Source: Alcanivorax sp. DP30 (GTDB lineage: Bacteria > Pseudomonadota > Gammaproteobacteria > Pseudomonadales > Alcanivoracaceae). From it: 64,000 nt of DNA. Where the stretch lies: the NCBI RefSeq assembly GCF_009882945.1, contig NZ_WTUY01000004.1, positions 429,505 through 493,504 of the forward strand, given 5' to 3'. The position numbers and the translations under genes are program-made. Positions 29,732 through 38,662 of the stretch are shown here, one piece after another (position 1 is the first letter of the stretch; every line of letters begins with the position of its first letter). The notes beneath the pieces were generated by a model, which worked only from the letters and a program-made list of their open reading frames with translations, did not search any database and had not been told where the DNA came from.

Positions 29732-30309
29732 TACCCGATCGGCAACAGCAACAGAATCCGGTCGAAGAACAGACAGTAAAGCGTGATCGGAAACGGCAGG
29801 CCGAGCAGGGTGCCGATCACATAGGGGCGCAGTGGAACGCCGCTGAGCGCCAGGGTGTAGTTGAGTGCCGGCATGGTCTGAAAGAGCATGCGCATCACGG
29901 TCACACTTCGCACCGGGTGGGTATCCAGTCGGGCGAGAATTTTCTGTGCCAGGGGGCTTTTGATTTCTCTCAGTGCGTTCCCGCCCAATCCGCGCACCAG
30001 GGCAAAGGTCACCAGGCACGAGGTCACTGCGGCTATATAAGTCACCACCCCACCCATGACGGTGCCCAATGCCAGAATCGCCGCCACCAGGAAGATCCAG
30101 CCAGGCAACTGGATTAGATTGCCCACCACAAACACCAGCACGAAAATCACCATTCCGGTGACCGGGTTGGCCTCCAGATTCTCGCGCAGGAATGACACGG
30201 ACAATTGCTCCCGCAGGCCGGTCATCTCCACGGCGATCAACACCAGGGCAATGATCATGACCAGCATGATCAGACGACGGTAACGGGTTAGCGATAGCGC
30301 AAGCGACAC
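29731..30309 (-). CDS. VTT/TVP38-type (DedA-superfamily) membrane protein
   Basis: 192 residues from a GTG at 30309 with AGGA about 10 nt upstream; reading further upstream adds a non-membrane, low-quality N-terminus. About five membrane segments. The VTT signature region (LPGWIFLVAAILALGTVMGG...ALVRGLGGNAL) and the later PALNYTLALSGVPLRPYVIGTLLG match TVP38/TMEM64 proteins, some of which move lipids. Confidence 0.85.
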   Translation of the reverse strand: MSLALSLTRYRRLIMLVMIIALVLIAVEMTGLREQLSVSFLRENLEANPVTGMVIFVLVFVVGNLIQLPGWIFLVAAILALGTVMGGVVTYIAAVTSCLVTFALVRGLGGNALREIKSPLAQKILARLDTHPVRSVTVMRMLFQTMPALNYTLALSGVPLRPYVIGTLLGLPFPITLYCLFFDRILLLLPIG

Positions 30310-30421
30310 GATGGCAAATCCTGAAAATGGGTGATGGGGATAGTTTAGACCATTCGCCCCGGTAATTACCGTGAAGAGAAGGCAGTGGCACGTTTCAAAT
30401 TGAAACGTGCGCCGGGCACGG

Positions 30422-30613
30422 TCACCAGACCTGCGGCTGAACCAACTTGCCGAGGACATCGTGCATGGCCGGGTTCTCAGACTGAGACCACAGCTTGACG
30501 CTCTCACCGCTGCCACTTCGTCCGGAGTCGCCGACACACTTTGGCGCCGCTACCTGCCGGCCAGCGCCTCGCGCCTTGAAAGTGGTTTCCGGCAATTCGA
30601 CACTAAGCTCCAT
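30422..30613 (-). CDS. Possible small protein, uncertain
   Basis: 63-residue reading frame (MELSVELPETTFKARGAGRQ, ending LVQPQVW) in the 325-nt gap between the VTT and SRPBCC genes. It has a GGGAG about 18 nt upstream, which is too far. No family recognised. Apart from this reading frame the gap shows nothing. Confidence 0.3.
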   Translation of the reverse strand: MELSVELPETTFKARGAGRQVAAPKCVGDSGRSGSGESVKLWSQSENPAMHDVLGKLVQPQVW

Positions 30614-30633
30614 AACAACAACCTGAGACTCCC

Positions 30634-31086
30634 ATGCCCGTCACTCTGACCAACCAGATACTGATCGCCGCGCCCTGCCAAACGGTTTTTGAATATGTCA
30701 CTCAGCCCTGGCGATGGCATGAATGGCACCCCAATTCCCGCTCCGCAAAAGCGGAGGTGGAACGCCTGCAAGCGGGCGACGTTTTTGATGAAGTCATCGA
30801 AGTACAGCCCCTGGCACCGCTACCACCACGGATGAAACGGCAGACTCACTATGTGGTGGAAGCCAGTGAACCCCACCGGCATTGGCAAGTACGCGGTGAT
30901 ACGGGGGATGGTTGGCTGGTGATTCGCTATGAGCTGACAGCGGAGGGCAAGCAGGCCCGTTTCCAACGAACGCTGACCTTTGACGTGCGCTGGCCCACCC
31001 GGCTGCTATTGCCCGCACTGAAACGGCAGATGCGCGCCACATCCGCAGTGGCGCTGGGGAATTTGAAAAGGAAAATTGAGGGGTAG
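30634..31086 (+). CDS. SRPBCC (START-like) family protein
   Basis: 150 residues: I-A-A-P-C-Q-T-V-F-E-Y-V near the start and the helix LLLPALKRQMRATSAVALGNL at the end are typical of polyketide-cyclase/START-like ligand-binding folds. The ligand is unknown. The ATG has a weak ribosome site (GAGACTCCC). Confidence 0.82.
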   Translation: MPVTLTNQILIAAPCQTVFEYVTQPWRWHEWHPNSRSAKAEVERLQAGDVFDEVIEVQPLAPLPPRMKRQTHYVVEASEPHRHWQVRGDTGDGWLVIRYELTAEGKQARFQRTLTFDVRWPTRLLLPALKRQMRATSAVALGNLKRKIEG

Positions 31087-31198
31087 GGACGGGTTGAGAA
31101 AACCCTGGCGCCGCAACCGGTCCAGGCCTTGGCGCCACCTTTCCTCGCCCACCAAACCAGGCCGGTTTTCGCCTGCAGCGGCTTTGCCCAGCGGCGGT

Positions 31199-32305
31199 TC
31201 AGCCGAGTTTCAGTTCGGAGTCGAGCAAGTCCTGATAACCTGCGGGCAGAACGTCGGCCCAGGCATCCAGCCCCTTGCGCAGGCCGGCCAGAGTATCTGC
31301 AACCAGGTTGGCGTGGCCCACCTTGCGGCCCGGGCGTACGCTCTTGCCATACCAGTGCACCACACCGGGGTGTTGCAGCCAGGCGTTTTCGAAGGGGGTG
31401 CCAATCAGGTTGACCATGGCGGAGGGGCCGTGGACGTTGAGGGCATGCAGCGGCACGCCGGCCAGGGCGTGGACGTGCAGGTCGAACTGGGACCAGTCCG
31501 CGCCTTCGTGGGTCCAGTGGCCGGAGTTGTGTACCCGCGGGGCGATCTCGTTGACCATCAGCTGACCATCCACCTCGAAGAACTCCACCGCCATGACGCC
31601 GGCATAGTCCAGTTCTTCCATGATGCCCTTGAGCATCTGCTCCGCCGGTTTCTGCAAGTCAGCACAGGCGTTGGCCGGGGCCAGGCTCAGGCGCAGGATG
31701 CCGTCCACGTGCCAGTTGCGGGTGAGTGGGTAAAACAGGGTTTCGCCACTGATGCTACGCGCGCCAACGATGGACAGCTCGCGACGGAAGGGAATCTTCT
31801 TCTCCACGATGGCCTTGCCGGCCAACTCGGCAGTGGGCACGGCGGACAAATCGCCTCCCTCGCCCACAATCCAGGTGCCGCGGCCGTCGTAACCGCCACT
31901 GCGGGCCTTCACCACCACGCCACCAAATTGCTCCACGGCGCCCTGCAGGTCTTCGACCTTGTCCAGGGTCACCCAGGGGGCAGTAGGGATACCCAGCTTG
32001 TCGAGCATGGACTTCTGGGTGAAACGGTCCGGGATCACTGACAGGGCACCGCGGGCCACGCAGCGATCGCTTTTCGCCAGATCCGCAGACAGCCCCTCTT
32101 CCGGGAAGGCTTCGCGTTCCACGGTGATCACCGGGTAGCGTTCCTGACACTCTTCCCAGCTGATCGGCACCGCCAGGTCCGAGGTGCCCGGCAGCAGCAG
32201 GGCGCGCTCCGGGTCGTAACGATCCACCACCAGGCCCAACCGGGCTGCGGCTTCCGCCATCATCAGGCCAAGCTGGCCACCACCGAGAACGAGTACGCGA
32301 TTCAT
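31199..32305 (-). CDS. purK: N5-carboxyaminoimidazole ribonucleotide synthase PurK
   Basis: 368-residue ATP-grasp enzyme of de novo purine synthesis (AIR + HCO3 to N5-CAIR). It opens VLVLGGGQLGLMMAEAAARL and has VVKARSGGYDGRGTW and MVNEIAPRVHNSGHWT, the family's ATP and metal sites. It is the second gene after purE, 43 nt away. The product is the substrate of PurE. Confidence 0.97.
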   Translation of the reverse strand: MNRVLVLGGGQLGLMMAEAAARLGLVVDRYDPERALLLPGTSDLAVPISWEECQERYPVITVEREAFPEEGLSADLAKSDRCVARGALSVIPDRFTQKSMLDKLGIPTAPWVTLDKVEDLQGAVEQFGGVVVKARSGGYDGRGTWIVGEGGDLSAVPTAELAGKAIVEKKIPFRRELSIVGARSISGETLFYPLTRNWHVDGILRLSLAPANACADLQKPAEQMLKGIMEELDYAGVMAVEFFEVDGQLMVNEIAPRVHNSGHWTHEGADWSQFDLHVHALAGVPLHALNVHGPSAMVNLIGTPFENAWLQHPGVVHWYGKSVRPGRKVGHANLVADTLAGLRKGLDAWADVLPAGYQDLLDSELKLG

Positions 32306-32348
32306 AGCAGGTCCGTTAACAGATCAGGGGCAGGCGCTGCACCAGGGG

Positions 32349-32840
32349 TTAACCCTGGCCCAGCTCCGCGTTGGCCAGCACCTCATCGGCGCGGGACGCT
32401 TTCCAGTCGGCGATCTTCTGGAGCAGCTCGGGATTGTCGGACGCCAGCATCTGCGAAGCGAGCAGACCGGCGTTCCAGGCGCCGGCGGCGCCGATGGCCA
32501 GGGTGCCCACGGCCACGCCCTTGGGCATCTGCACAATGGACAGCAGGCTGTCCCAGCCGGAGAGAGTGCGGCTTTTCACCGGCACGCCGAGCACCGGCAG
32601 CGGGGTCAGGGAGGCAATCATGCCCGGCAGGTGCGCAGCACCGCCAGCACCGGCAATAATCACCTTGTAGCCGTTTTCGTGGGCACTTTTGGCGAAGTCG
32701 TACATGCGCTGGGGGGTCCGGTGGGCAGAGACCACCTCGGCCTTCCAGCCAATACCAAACTGGGTCAGGGCGTCACAGGCTTCTTTCATGGTTTCCCAAT
32801 CGGACTGGGATCCCATTACCACGGCAACCGGTGTGCTCAT
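32349..32840 (-). CDS. purE: N5-CAIR mutase PurE
   Basis: 163-residue class I PurE, which converts N5-CAIR to [19 protein letters not shown] (phosphate-binding SxSD) and SAHRTPQRM (catalytic His) are present. First of the purEK pair. I see no clear PurR operator upstream. Confidence 0.97.
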   Translation of the reverse strand: MSTPVAVVMGSQSDWETMKEACDALTQFGIGWKAEVVSAHRTPQRMYDFAKSAHENGYKVIIAGAGGAAHLPGMIASLTPLPVLGVPVKSRTLSGWDSLLSIVQMPKGVAVGTLAIGAAGAWNAGLLASQMLASDNPELLQKIADWKASRADEVLANAELGQG

Positions 32841-33145
32841 TCACTTCACTCCATTGCGCCCACCACGGGCATTTGCAGCGCATCGGGGTAACCCGGCACC
32901 GCCACAGACAGAATTTGAGGCGCACACTTTACTAATGCCTGCGCCGGAGGCAAGTCTATCGGCGAAAAAACCACCAATTCTCCGGCCATTCTCCGACCGG
33001 AGGAGGATTTTAGCGTGAAAATGCCGGAAATGCGCTTTAAGAGCAGCGGCAAGCTGCAAGCGACAAGGCGCGGGTGAGGCCAAAGTGGATTCAGCACCGT
33101 GCCCGCGCCCCATGCTTTAGTTCGACGGCCGTTCAAAAGCGATTT

Positions 33146-33180
33146 TTTACCACAGAGGGTGCAGAGGTCACTGAGTGAAG
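33146..33180. repeat. 9-nt-period repeat arm (CACAGAG family)
   Basis: ACCACAGAGGGTGCAGAGG then TCACTGAG, three units of 9 nt. Relatives are at 47228-47263 and at the window end. Confidence 0.65.
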
Positions 33181-33304
33181 CGACTTTCTGCTATCCCCAC
33201 CGTAGGAACCGGAGTTCACGTAGGTAACAGCCGAAGGCTGGCCCGAAGGGTGAGCGCAGCGAATAATCAGCCTGCTGGCGAATCAGGACGGGAAAGGTGC
33301 GTAA

Positions 33305-33326
33305 TCGCTTGCAGGCAAGCTCCCAC
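33305..33326. repeat. Single REP arm (GTGGGAGC family)
   Basis: CGCTTGCAGGCAAGCTCCCA, one arm only. Confidence 0.65.
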
Positions 33327-33425
33327 GGCGGACAACACGCCACCCGAGCTGGTGCGCGGGCACAACATATCAGCGCACAGCCACCCCAACCCGCGCCTTG
33401 TCGCTTGCAGCTTGAAGCTTGTAGC

Positions 33426-34253
33426 TCACCGCTCCGCCAGCACCTGCGCATAGCCGTCCTGATACCCCGGATACTGAAGGGTGTAATGCCCCTGGGAAAT
33501 GTAGAGGCTTTTGACCTGCTTGCCGGCAGGGGCGTCGTCAGGGACATCCAGCGTCAGCCCCTGCTGCTCGGCCAGCCACTGCAGCACATCCAGATTGCGA
33601 CCGCCCACGTTGTCGGTGCCCACCACCAATGGCGGCATCTCGCGGCCTTGCAGCCAGCCGTTGACCACGCTGTGCAGCAGGCCAACGCAATCATCGCGGT
33701 GAATACGGTTGGTCCACTGGGCCTCTGGCAGGGGTTCCTCACTCCGTGCCAGCCGTGCGGCCTTGTCGATCTGCCGATGACGACCCGGCCCATAGATGCC
33801 CGTGAAGCGCACCACCGTGCTCATGGCGCGGACGCTGATTTCCTCTTCCGCCGCCAGCAACACCTTGCCGTTGTAACGCGCCGGATTGGGGGGGGTTGCT
33901 TCATCCACCTGGCCACTGAGCTCTCCGAACACGGCACTGCTGGAAACAAACACCACCGGTGGCAAAGGCTGCTGTTGCGCCAGCGCGTCCAGCAAGGTCA
34001 GCGGCGCGCGCACGAAGGCCTTCAGGTAGCCCTCTTCGCTGTATTCAGACGGCGTCATGATGATCACCAGCACATCCACCTGATCCGGCGGCAGCATGGC
34101 CGCCCCTGCGGTGAGATCCTGGCTATACAGTTCCACCCCGGCCGGGCAGGTATCGCCACGACGAATGGCGCTGACGCGATGACCATCCGCCAGCAGCTTT
34201 TCCGCCAGCCCTGTACCCAGGTCACCCAGACCGGCAATCAAGATGTGAGACAT
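33426..34253 (-). CDS. YeeZ-like NAD(P)-binding SDR family protein
   Basis: 275-residue extended short-chain dehydrogenase. The Rossmann start is ILIAGLGDLGTGLAEKLL; FVSSSAVFGE and RYNGKVLLAAEEE are in the substrate domain. It resembles YeeZ, whose reaction is not established. The gene faces the oxyR gene's upstream repeat region. Confidence 0.8.
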   Translation of the reverse strand: MSHILIAGLGDLGTGLAEKLLADGHRVSAIRRGDTCPAGVELYSQDLTAGAAMLPPDQVDVLVIIMTPSEYSEEGYLKAFVRAPLTLLDALAQQQPLPPVVFVSSSAVFGELSGQVDEATPPNPARYNGKVLLAAEEEISVRAMSTVVRFTGIYGPGRHRQIDKAARLARSEEPLPEAQWTNRIHRDDCVGLLHSVVNGWLQGREMPPLVVGTDNVGGRNLDVLQWLAEQQGLTLDVPDDAPAGKQVKSLYISQGHYTLQYPGYQDGYAQVLAER

Positions 34254-34263
34254 TTGAAAACCA

Positions 34264-34400
34264 ATTAATAGTTAATAATGAATAATTAATAACGAAAAGC
34301 CGCCAACACCTTCACAATGAAAGCGCGGCCTTTGGAGGTGAAGCTTCCGCCCACCTTGCCCGCGAGTTATTCACTATTAACTATTCATTATTAATCATTT
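34264..34400. repeat. Heptad inverted repeat (TTAATAA family) with degenerate core
   Basis: Left arm TTAATAG TTAATAA TGAATAA TTAATAA and right arm TTATTCA CTATTAA CTATTCA TTATTAA are inverse to each other, each with a 7-nt period. Between them is a GC-rich segment (34323-34365) with GCGCGG and TTGCCCGCGAG, a degenerate copy of the 43-nt core. It separates the SDR gene from oxyR. Confidence 0.8.
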
Positions 34401-34467
34401 GCGCCTCTGGCATCACACCTTGCGGAGGTGCACAATGCAGAGATCATCGGTTTAACGTATCGACGCT

Positions 34468-35370
34468 ATGACACTAACAGAACTTCGCTATCTAGTCGCC
34501 CTGGCCCGCGAGCGCCATTTCGGCCACGCCGCCCAGGCCTGCAACGTGAGTCAGCCAACGTTGAGCGCGGCCATCAAGAAGCTGGAAGAACAGCTGGGCA
34601 TGCCGCTGTTCGAGCGGCGCCCTCGCGAAGTGGTGGTGACGCCCCAGGCAGAGCCCATTATTACCCAGGCGCAGCGAGTGCTGGAGCAGGCAGATCTGTT
34701 GTCGCAGATGGCCATGAGCCAACGGGATCAGCTTGGCTCGCCACTGCGGGTGGGCGCCATCTTTACCGTGGCGCCGTATCTGTTTCCCACCATGGTCCCG
34801 CGGGTGCGCAAGGCCGCCCCGGACATGCCGCTGTTCATCGAGGAAAACTACACCCATGTGCTGCGCCGCAAGCTGGAGCACGGTGAGCTCGATGCCATTA
34901 TTGTCGCCCTGCCCTTCTCCGGTGGTGGCCTGGTGCGCGCGCGCATGTACGAGGAATCGTTTTCGGTACTGCTGCCTGGAGACCACCCCTGGAGCAAACA
35001 AAAAAAGATCGCGCCGGAACAACTGCTCAACGAAACCCTGTTGCTGCTTGGCGAGGGCCACTGCTTCCGCGATCAGGTCATGGAACTGTGCCCGGCCATC
35101 GATTCCCAGAGCCAGCGCAACCTGGTGCAGATTGAAGGCGGCTCCCTGGAAACCCTTCGCCACATGGTCGCGGGCGGTCTGGGCGTCACGGTGTTGCCGA
35201 ACTCCGCACTCCACCAGCATGGCTATGACAAGGACACCTTTACCGTGCGTCCATTCGAAGACCCGGTGCCCTCGCGAACCATCGCCCTGGTATGGCGCGA
35301 CAGTTTCCCGCGCCCCAAGGCCATCGAAGTGCTGCGCCAGGCCGTGCCCAAGGAAGGGCTGGCAGGATAA
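34468..35370 (+). CDS. oxyR: Peroxide-sensing regulator OxyR
   Basis: 300-residue LysR-type regulator. The helix-turn-helix is at 1-60 (MTLTELRYLVALARERHFGH). The redox pair is exact: Cys199 in GEGHCFRDQ and Cys208 in MELCPA, the positions known from E. coli. On oxidation these form a disulfide and activate antioxidant genes. It is followed by recG, an order seen in Pseudomonas, with a REP pair between. Confidence 0.96.
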   Translation: MTLTELRYLVALARERHFGHAAQACNVSQPTLSAAIKKLEEQLGMPLFERRPREVVVTPQAEPIITQAQRVLEQADLLSQMAMSQRDQLGSPLRVGAIFTVAPYLFPTMVPRVRKAAPDMPLFIEENYTHVLRRKLEHGELDAIIVALPFSGGGLVRARMYEESFSVLLPGDHPWSKQKKIAPEQLLNETLLLLGEGHCFRDQVMELCPAIDSQSQRNLVQIEGGSLETLRHMVAGGLGVTVLPNSALHQHGYDKDTFTVRPFEDPVPSRTIALVWRDSFPRPKAIEVLRQAVPKEGLAG

Positions 35371-35394
35371 CCATGGGCAGGAACGTTTCTCCCT

Positions 35395-35473
35395 GTAGGA
35401 GCACCTCTCGAGGTGCGAACCCTACCCAGGCAAGACGCTGGAACCAGATTCGCACCTCGAGAGGTGCTCCTAC
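35395..35473. repeat. REP pair between oxyR and recG
   Basis: GTAGGAGCACCTCTCGAGGT and the inverse CACCTCGAGAGGTGCTCCTAC, about 35 nt apart. Third copy of the CTCTCGAG family. Confidence 0.87.
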
Positions 35474-35490
35474 AGCGGTGTTGCCCAACC

Positions 35491-37587
35491 ATGGCCACTG
35501 ACTCTCTCTCCAGCCTCCCTCTTCATCGCCTCAAGGGCGTAGGGCCGGCTGCGGCTGAGCGGCTGGCCAAGCTGGGGCTGCATAATCTGGAAGACCTGCT
35601 CTTCCATCTGCCGTTTCGCTACGAGGACCGTACCCGCATTACCCCCATCGGCAGTCTGCGTCCGGAAACCGGTGTGGTAATCGAAGGGGAAGTGATGGCC
35701 GCGGATGTGGTGTTTGGCCGGCGGCGTTCCCTGCTGTGCAAGGTGGCGGATGGCACAGGCATGGTCACCCTGCGCTTTTTTCACTTTACCGCCGCGCAGA
35801 AAAACAATCTGGAACGGGGCCGTCCCATTCGGGTCTACGGCGAACCGCGGCCCGGCGCCGCCGGGCTGGAGTTCTACCACCCGGAATACCAGATCGCCCA
35901 CGGCAGCCAGCCACTGCCGCCCCTGGAAAAAGCGCTTACACCGGTGTACCCCACCACCGATGGCGTCAGCCAGAAAACCCTGCGCAATCTCACCAGCCAG
36001 GCGCTGCAGTATCTGCAGGCCCACCCGCCCCAGGAACTGATACCCCACGCCCTGCTGGACCAGAGCGGCCTGCCCTCACTGACCGACGCACTGCACAAGC
36101 TGCACAATCCCCGCCCGGACGACCCGGTGGATCTGCTACTGGACGGCAAGCACCCGGCGGTGAAGCGGCTGGTCATGGAAGAGATGGTGGCCCACCAACT
36201 GGGCATGCTGCAGAAGCGGGCCGGCCAGAAGGCATTCCATGCTCCGCGTCTGGCTGGCAACCAGCTGTTCGAAAAACTCCAGGCCAGCCTGCCCTTTGCC
36301 CTCACCGGCGCCCAGCAGCGAGTGATCGGCGAACTGATGAGCGACATGGGCAAACCTCATCCCATGCTGCGACTGGTGCAAGGCGATGTGGGCTCGGGCA
36401 AGACCCTGGTCGCCGCCGCTGCCGCGCTGGCCGCTATCGAGGCCGGTTATCAGGTGGCGCTGATGGCCCCCACGGAACTGCTGGCCGAACAGCACCGCGA
36501 CAACTTCCGTCACTGGCTGGCCCCCTTGGGCATCGAGGTGCACTGGCTGGCCGGCAGTCTGGGCGTCAAGGCCCGCCGGGAAACCAATGCGGCGCTGGCC
36601 GAGGGTTCGGCACAGATTGTGGTGGGCACCCATGCCCTGTTTCAGGAGGCAGTGCACTTCCATCGCCTCGGCCTGACCATCATTGATGAACAGCATCGCT
36701 TCGGGGTACAGCAACGTCTGGCACTGCGCGAGAAGGGCCGCTTCGACACCCCCCATGGTGTGCAGGTGCCCCATCAACTGGTGCTCACCGCCACCCCCAT
36801 TCCCCGCACCCTGGCCATGAGCGTCTACGGCGATCTGGATACCTCAGTGATCGACGAGATGCCCCCGGGACGCAAGCCCATCGATACCCTGGTGCTGCCG
36901 GAAGGCCGTCGCCCGCAGGTGATCGAGCGCATCAATGATGCCTGCCGGGCCGGCACCCAAGCCTACTGGGTGTGCACCCTGATCGAAGAATCCGAAGAAC
37001 TGCAGGCCCAGGCCGCGGAAGCCACTTTTGAAGAACTGCAGGCCGCTCTACCGGATCTGAACGTAGAGCTGGTCCATGGCCGCATGAAGGCAAAGGAAAA
37101 AGCCGAACGGATGGCACGGTTCTCCAGTGGCGAAGCGCACCTGCTGATTGCCACCACCGTGATCGAGGTGGGCGTGGATGTGCCCAATGCCACCTTGATG
37201 GTGATGGAGAATGCCGAACGACTGGGTCTGGCCCAGCTACATCAGTTACGCGGCCGGGTGGGTCGCGGCGGCGAACAGAGTTACTGCCTGCTGCTCTACA
37301 AGAGCCCGCTGTCACTCACCGGCAAGAAACGGCTGGCGGTGATGCGTGACACCACCGATGGCTTCGTGATTGCGGAAGAAGACCTGAAACTGCGCGGGCC
37401 CGGCGAATGGCTGGGCACGCGCCAGACCGGCGACCTGGCTTTCCGGATTGCGGATCTGGTCCGTGACGAGGCGTTGATGGAACCGGCCCGCGAGGTGGCG
37501 GACCGGTTAATGGAGCAGTGCCCGGACCTTGTGGACCCGCTGCTGCGCCGCTGGCTCAAGGGCGGCCAGGATTACGCGGATATTTGA
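35491..37587 (+). CDS. recG: ATP-dependent DNA helicase RecG
   Basis: 698-residue branch-migration helicase that regresses stalled forks. The N-terminal wedge domain (about 1-150) precedes the SF2 motor with GDVGSGKT at 298-305 and DEQH at 399-402; the C-terminal helicase motifs (QLRGRVGRG) are intact. I start it at the ATG at 35491 (MATDSLSSLPLHRLKGVGP), since the longer frame upstream reads through the REP. Confidence 0.97.
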   Translation: MATDSLSSLPLHRLKGVGPAAAERLAKLGLHNLEDLLFHLPFRYEDRTRITPIGSLRPETGVVIEGEVMAADVVFGRRRSLLCKVADGTGMVTLRFFHFTAAQKNNLERGRPIRVYGEPRPGAAGLEFYHPEYQIAHGSQPLPPLEKALTPVYPTTDGVSQKTLRNLTSQALQYLQAHPPQELIPHALLDQSGLPSLTDALHKLHNPRPDDPVDLLLDGKHPAVKRLVMEEMVAHQLGMLQKRAGQKAFHAPRLAGNQLFEKLQASLPFALTGAQQRVIGELMSDMGKPHPMLRLVQGDVGSGKTLVAAAAALAAIEAGYQVALMAPTELLAEQHRDNFRHWLAPLGIEVHWLAGSLGVKARRETNAALAEGSAQIVVGTHALFQEAVHFHRLGLTIIDEQHRFGVQQRLALREKGRFDTPHGVQVPHQLVLTATPIPRTLAMSVYGDLDTSVIDEMPPGRKPIDTLVLPEGRRPQVIERINDACRAGTQAYWVCTLIEESEELQAQAAEATFEELQAALPDLNVELVHGRMKAKEKAERMARFSSGEAHLLIATTVIEVGVDVPNATLMVMENAERLGLAQLHQLRGRVGRGGEQSYCLLLYKSPLSLTGKKRLAVMRDTTDGFVIAEEDLKLRGPGEWLGTRQTGDLAFRIADLVRDEALMEPAREVADRLMEQCPDLVDPLLRRWLKGGQDYADI

Positions 37588-37645
37588 TACCCCAGACGCT
37601 GGATCCCTGAAGCCTCACGCTACAACTTCACAGAGCGGCCCTCTA

Positions 37646-37713
37646 CTGTAAGCGCTTGCCTGCAAGCGATGCAGCCTTACCCGATGCCCTATCGCTTGCA
37701 GGCAAGCTCCCAC
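37646..37713. repeat. REP pair (GTGGGAGC family, variant)
   Basis: CTGTAAGCGCTTGCCTGCAA and the inverse CGCTTGCAGGCAAGCTCCCA, about 21 nt apart. The head of the left arm is altered. It lies between recG and the convergent substrate-binding gene. Confidence 0.8.
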
Positions 37714-37743
37714 CGCTGACTTTAAGCGCCAGGCATCTGGCGT

Positions 37744-38538
37744 TCATTCCCCCGCCAGAATCTTCACCGGGATCCACTTGTGTTTGAGGCGCATCAGTTC
37801 CCCATTGTTCATCCATGCTTTCAGCGACGCATCCACCTGCTCCTTCAACAGTCGGTTTTCCGGGGCCATGACCCAGGCCAGCTGCTCGGAGGTAAGGGGT
37901 TTGTAGAGGCCCAGAAGCCCGGAGCGATATTTCGGATTGTTGGCCAGGTTCCAAACCGTGGGCGCATCATGCACAAAGGCATCCACCTGCCCGCCGATCA
38001 GGGCGGTCATGGCCTCGGCATTACTGGCAAAGCCCACCCCGTTATCCGTCTTCTCCATCACCAGTGCCTCACCGGTGGTGCCGGTCTTGTACCCCACACG
38101 GAAATCACTGCGCAGCAACACGCCGGGGGCAGACAGTTTTGCGGCGTCCTCCAGTCTCACCACGGCCATCTGGCCGATGGTGGTGTAAGGCAGGCTGAAC
38201 AGGTAATGCTGCTGGCGCTGGGGGGTGATGGAAATGCCCGACATGATGATGTCGATCTCGCCCTGCTCCAGTGCCGCAAACAACCCTGCAAGGGAATATT
38301 CCCTGAAGCTCACCGGACGATTCAGGTCCTCACCCAGTTGATGGGCAAAATCCACTTCCAGTCCTGCCAGCTCTCCGCTGTCGTCACGGAAAATGATCGG
38401 CGGATAGTCTGCCATCACCCCAACCCGCAATGGCTCACCCCTGGGCTCCGCCTGGGTGACACAGCCTGCCAGCAGCACCAATACCGACATCATCAGGACA
38501 CCGGCTTGCCCCCATCGTACCCATCCGCTTTTCTTCAT
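37744..38538 (-). CDS. Amino-acid-type solute-binding lipoprotein (SBP_bac_3)
   Basis: 264 residues with a lipobox (LVLLAGC, Cys at about 26). The family 3 binding fold follows: PLRVGVMADYPPIIFRDDSG, AGLEVDFAHQLG and IDIIMSGISITPQRQ. Most such proteins bind amino acids for an ABC transporter. There are no permease or ATPase genes beside it, so it may be an orphan receptor or share a transporter encoded elsewhere. Confidence 0.85.
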   Translation of the reverse strand: MKKSGWVRWGQAGVLMMSVLVLLAGCVTQAEPRGEPLRVGVMADYPPIIFRDDSGELAGLEVDFAHQLGEDLNRPVSFREYSLAGLFAALEQGEIDIIMSGISITPQRQQHYLFSLPYTTIGQMAVVRLEDAAKLSAPGVLLRSDFRVGYKTGTTGEALVMEKTDNGVGFASNAEAMTALIGGQVDAFVHDAPTVWNLANNPKYRSGLLGLYKPLTSEQLAWVMAPENRLLKEQVDASLKAWMNNGELMRLKHKWIPVKILAGE

Positions 38539-38662
38539 TGCTCTGCATCCTTTATAGAGTGAGCCAAGACTACCAGCTTGCTATTCACGTCACAGCACTC
38601 CAGTGGCGTCAGCAAAAGGGATTGTGCAGGATAATGACAACATTCGTTATCAGGGAACGATC

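Larger units (their letters stand above)
33043..33420. repeat. Composite inverted repeat: heptad arms plus two 43-nt cores
   Basis: A perfect 26-bp inverted repeat, 33050-33075 against 33389-33414, frames 313 nt. Its arms belong to the AGCTTG heptad family (CAAGCTG CAAGCGA CAAGGCG). Each arm runs straight into a GC-rich hairpin core, GGCGCGGG to CCCGCGCC at 33067-33109, and the inverted equivalent at 33351-33397. Inside are the 33243 repeat, a 9-nt-period arm (33146-33180) and one REP arm. It fills most of the 585 nt between purE and the SDR gene. Confidence 0.85.

Noticed and set aside
30407..30649. 80-residue frame on the plus strand upstream of the SRPBCC gene
   Set aside because: It runs into the start of the SRPBCC gene out of frame, has no ribosome site and reads as the complement of the possible minus-strand gene.
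37744..38538. Solute-binding protein as part of a local ABC transporter
   Set aside because: No permease or ATPase gene lies within several kb on either side.
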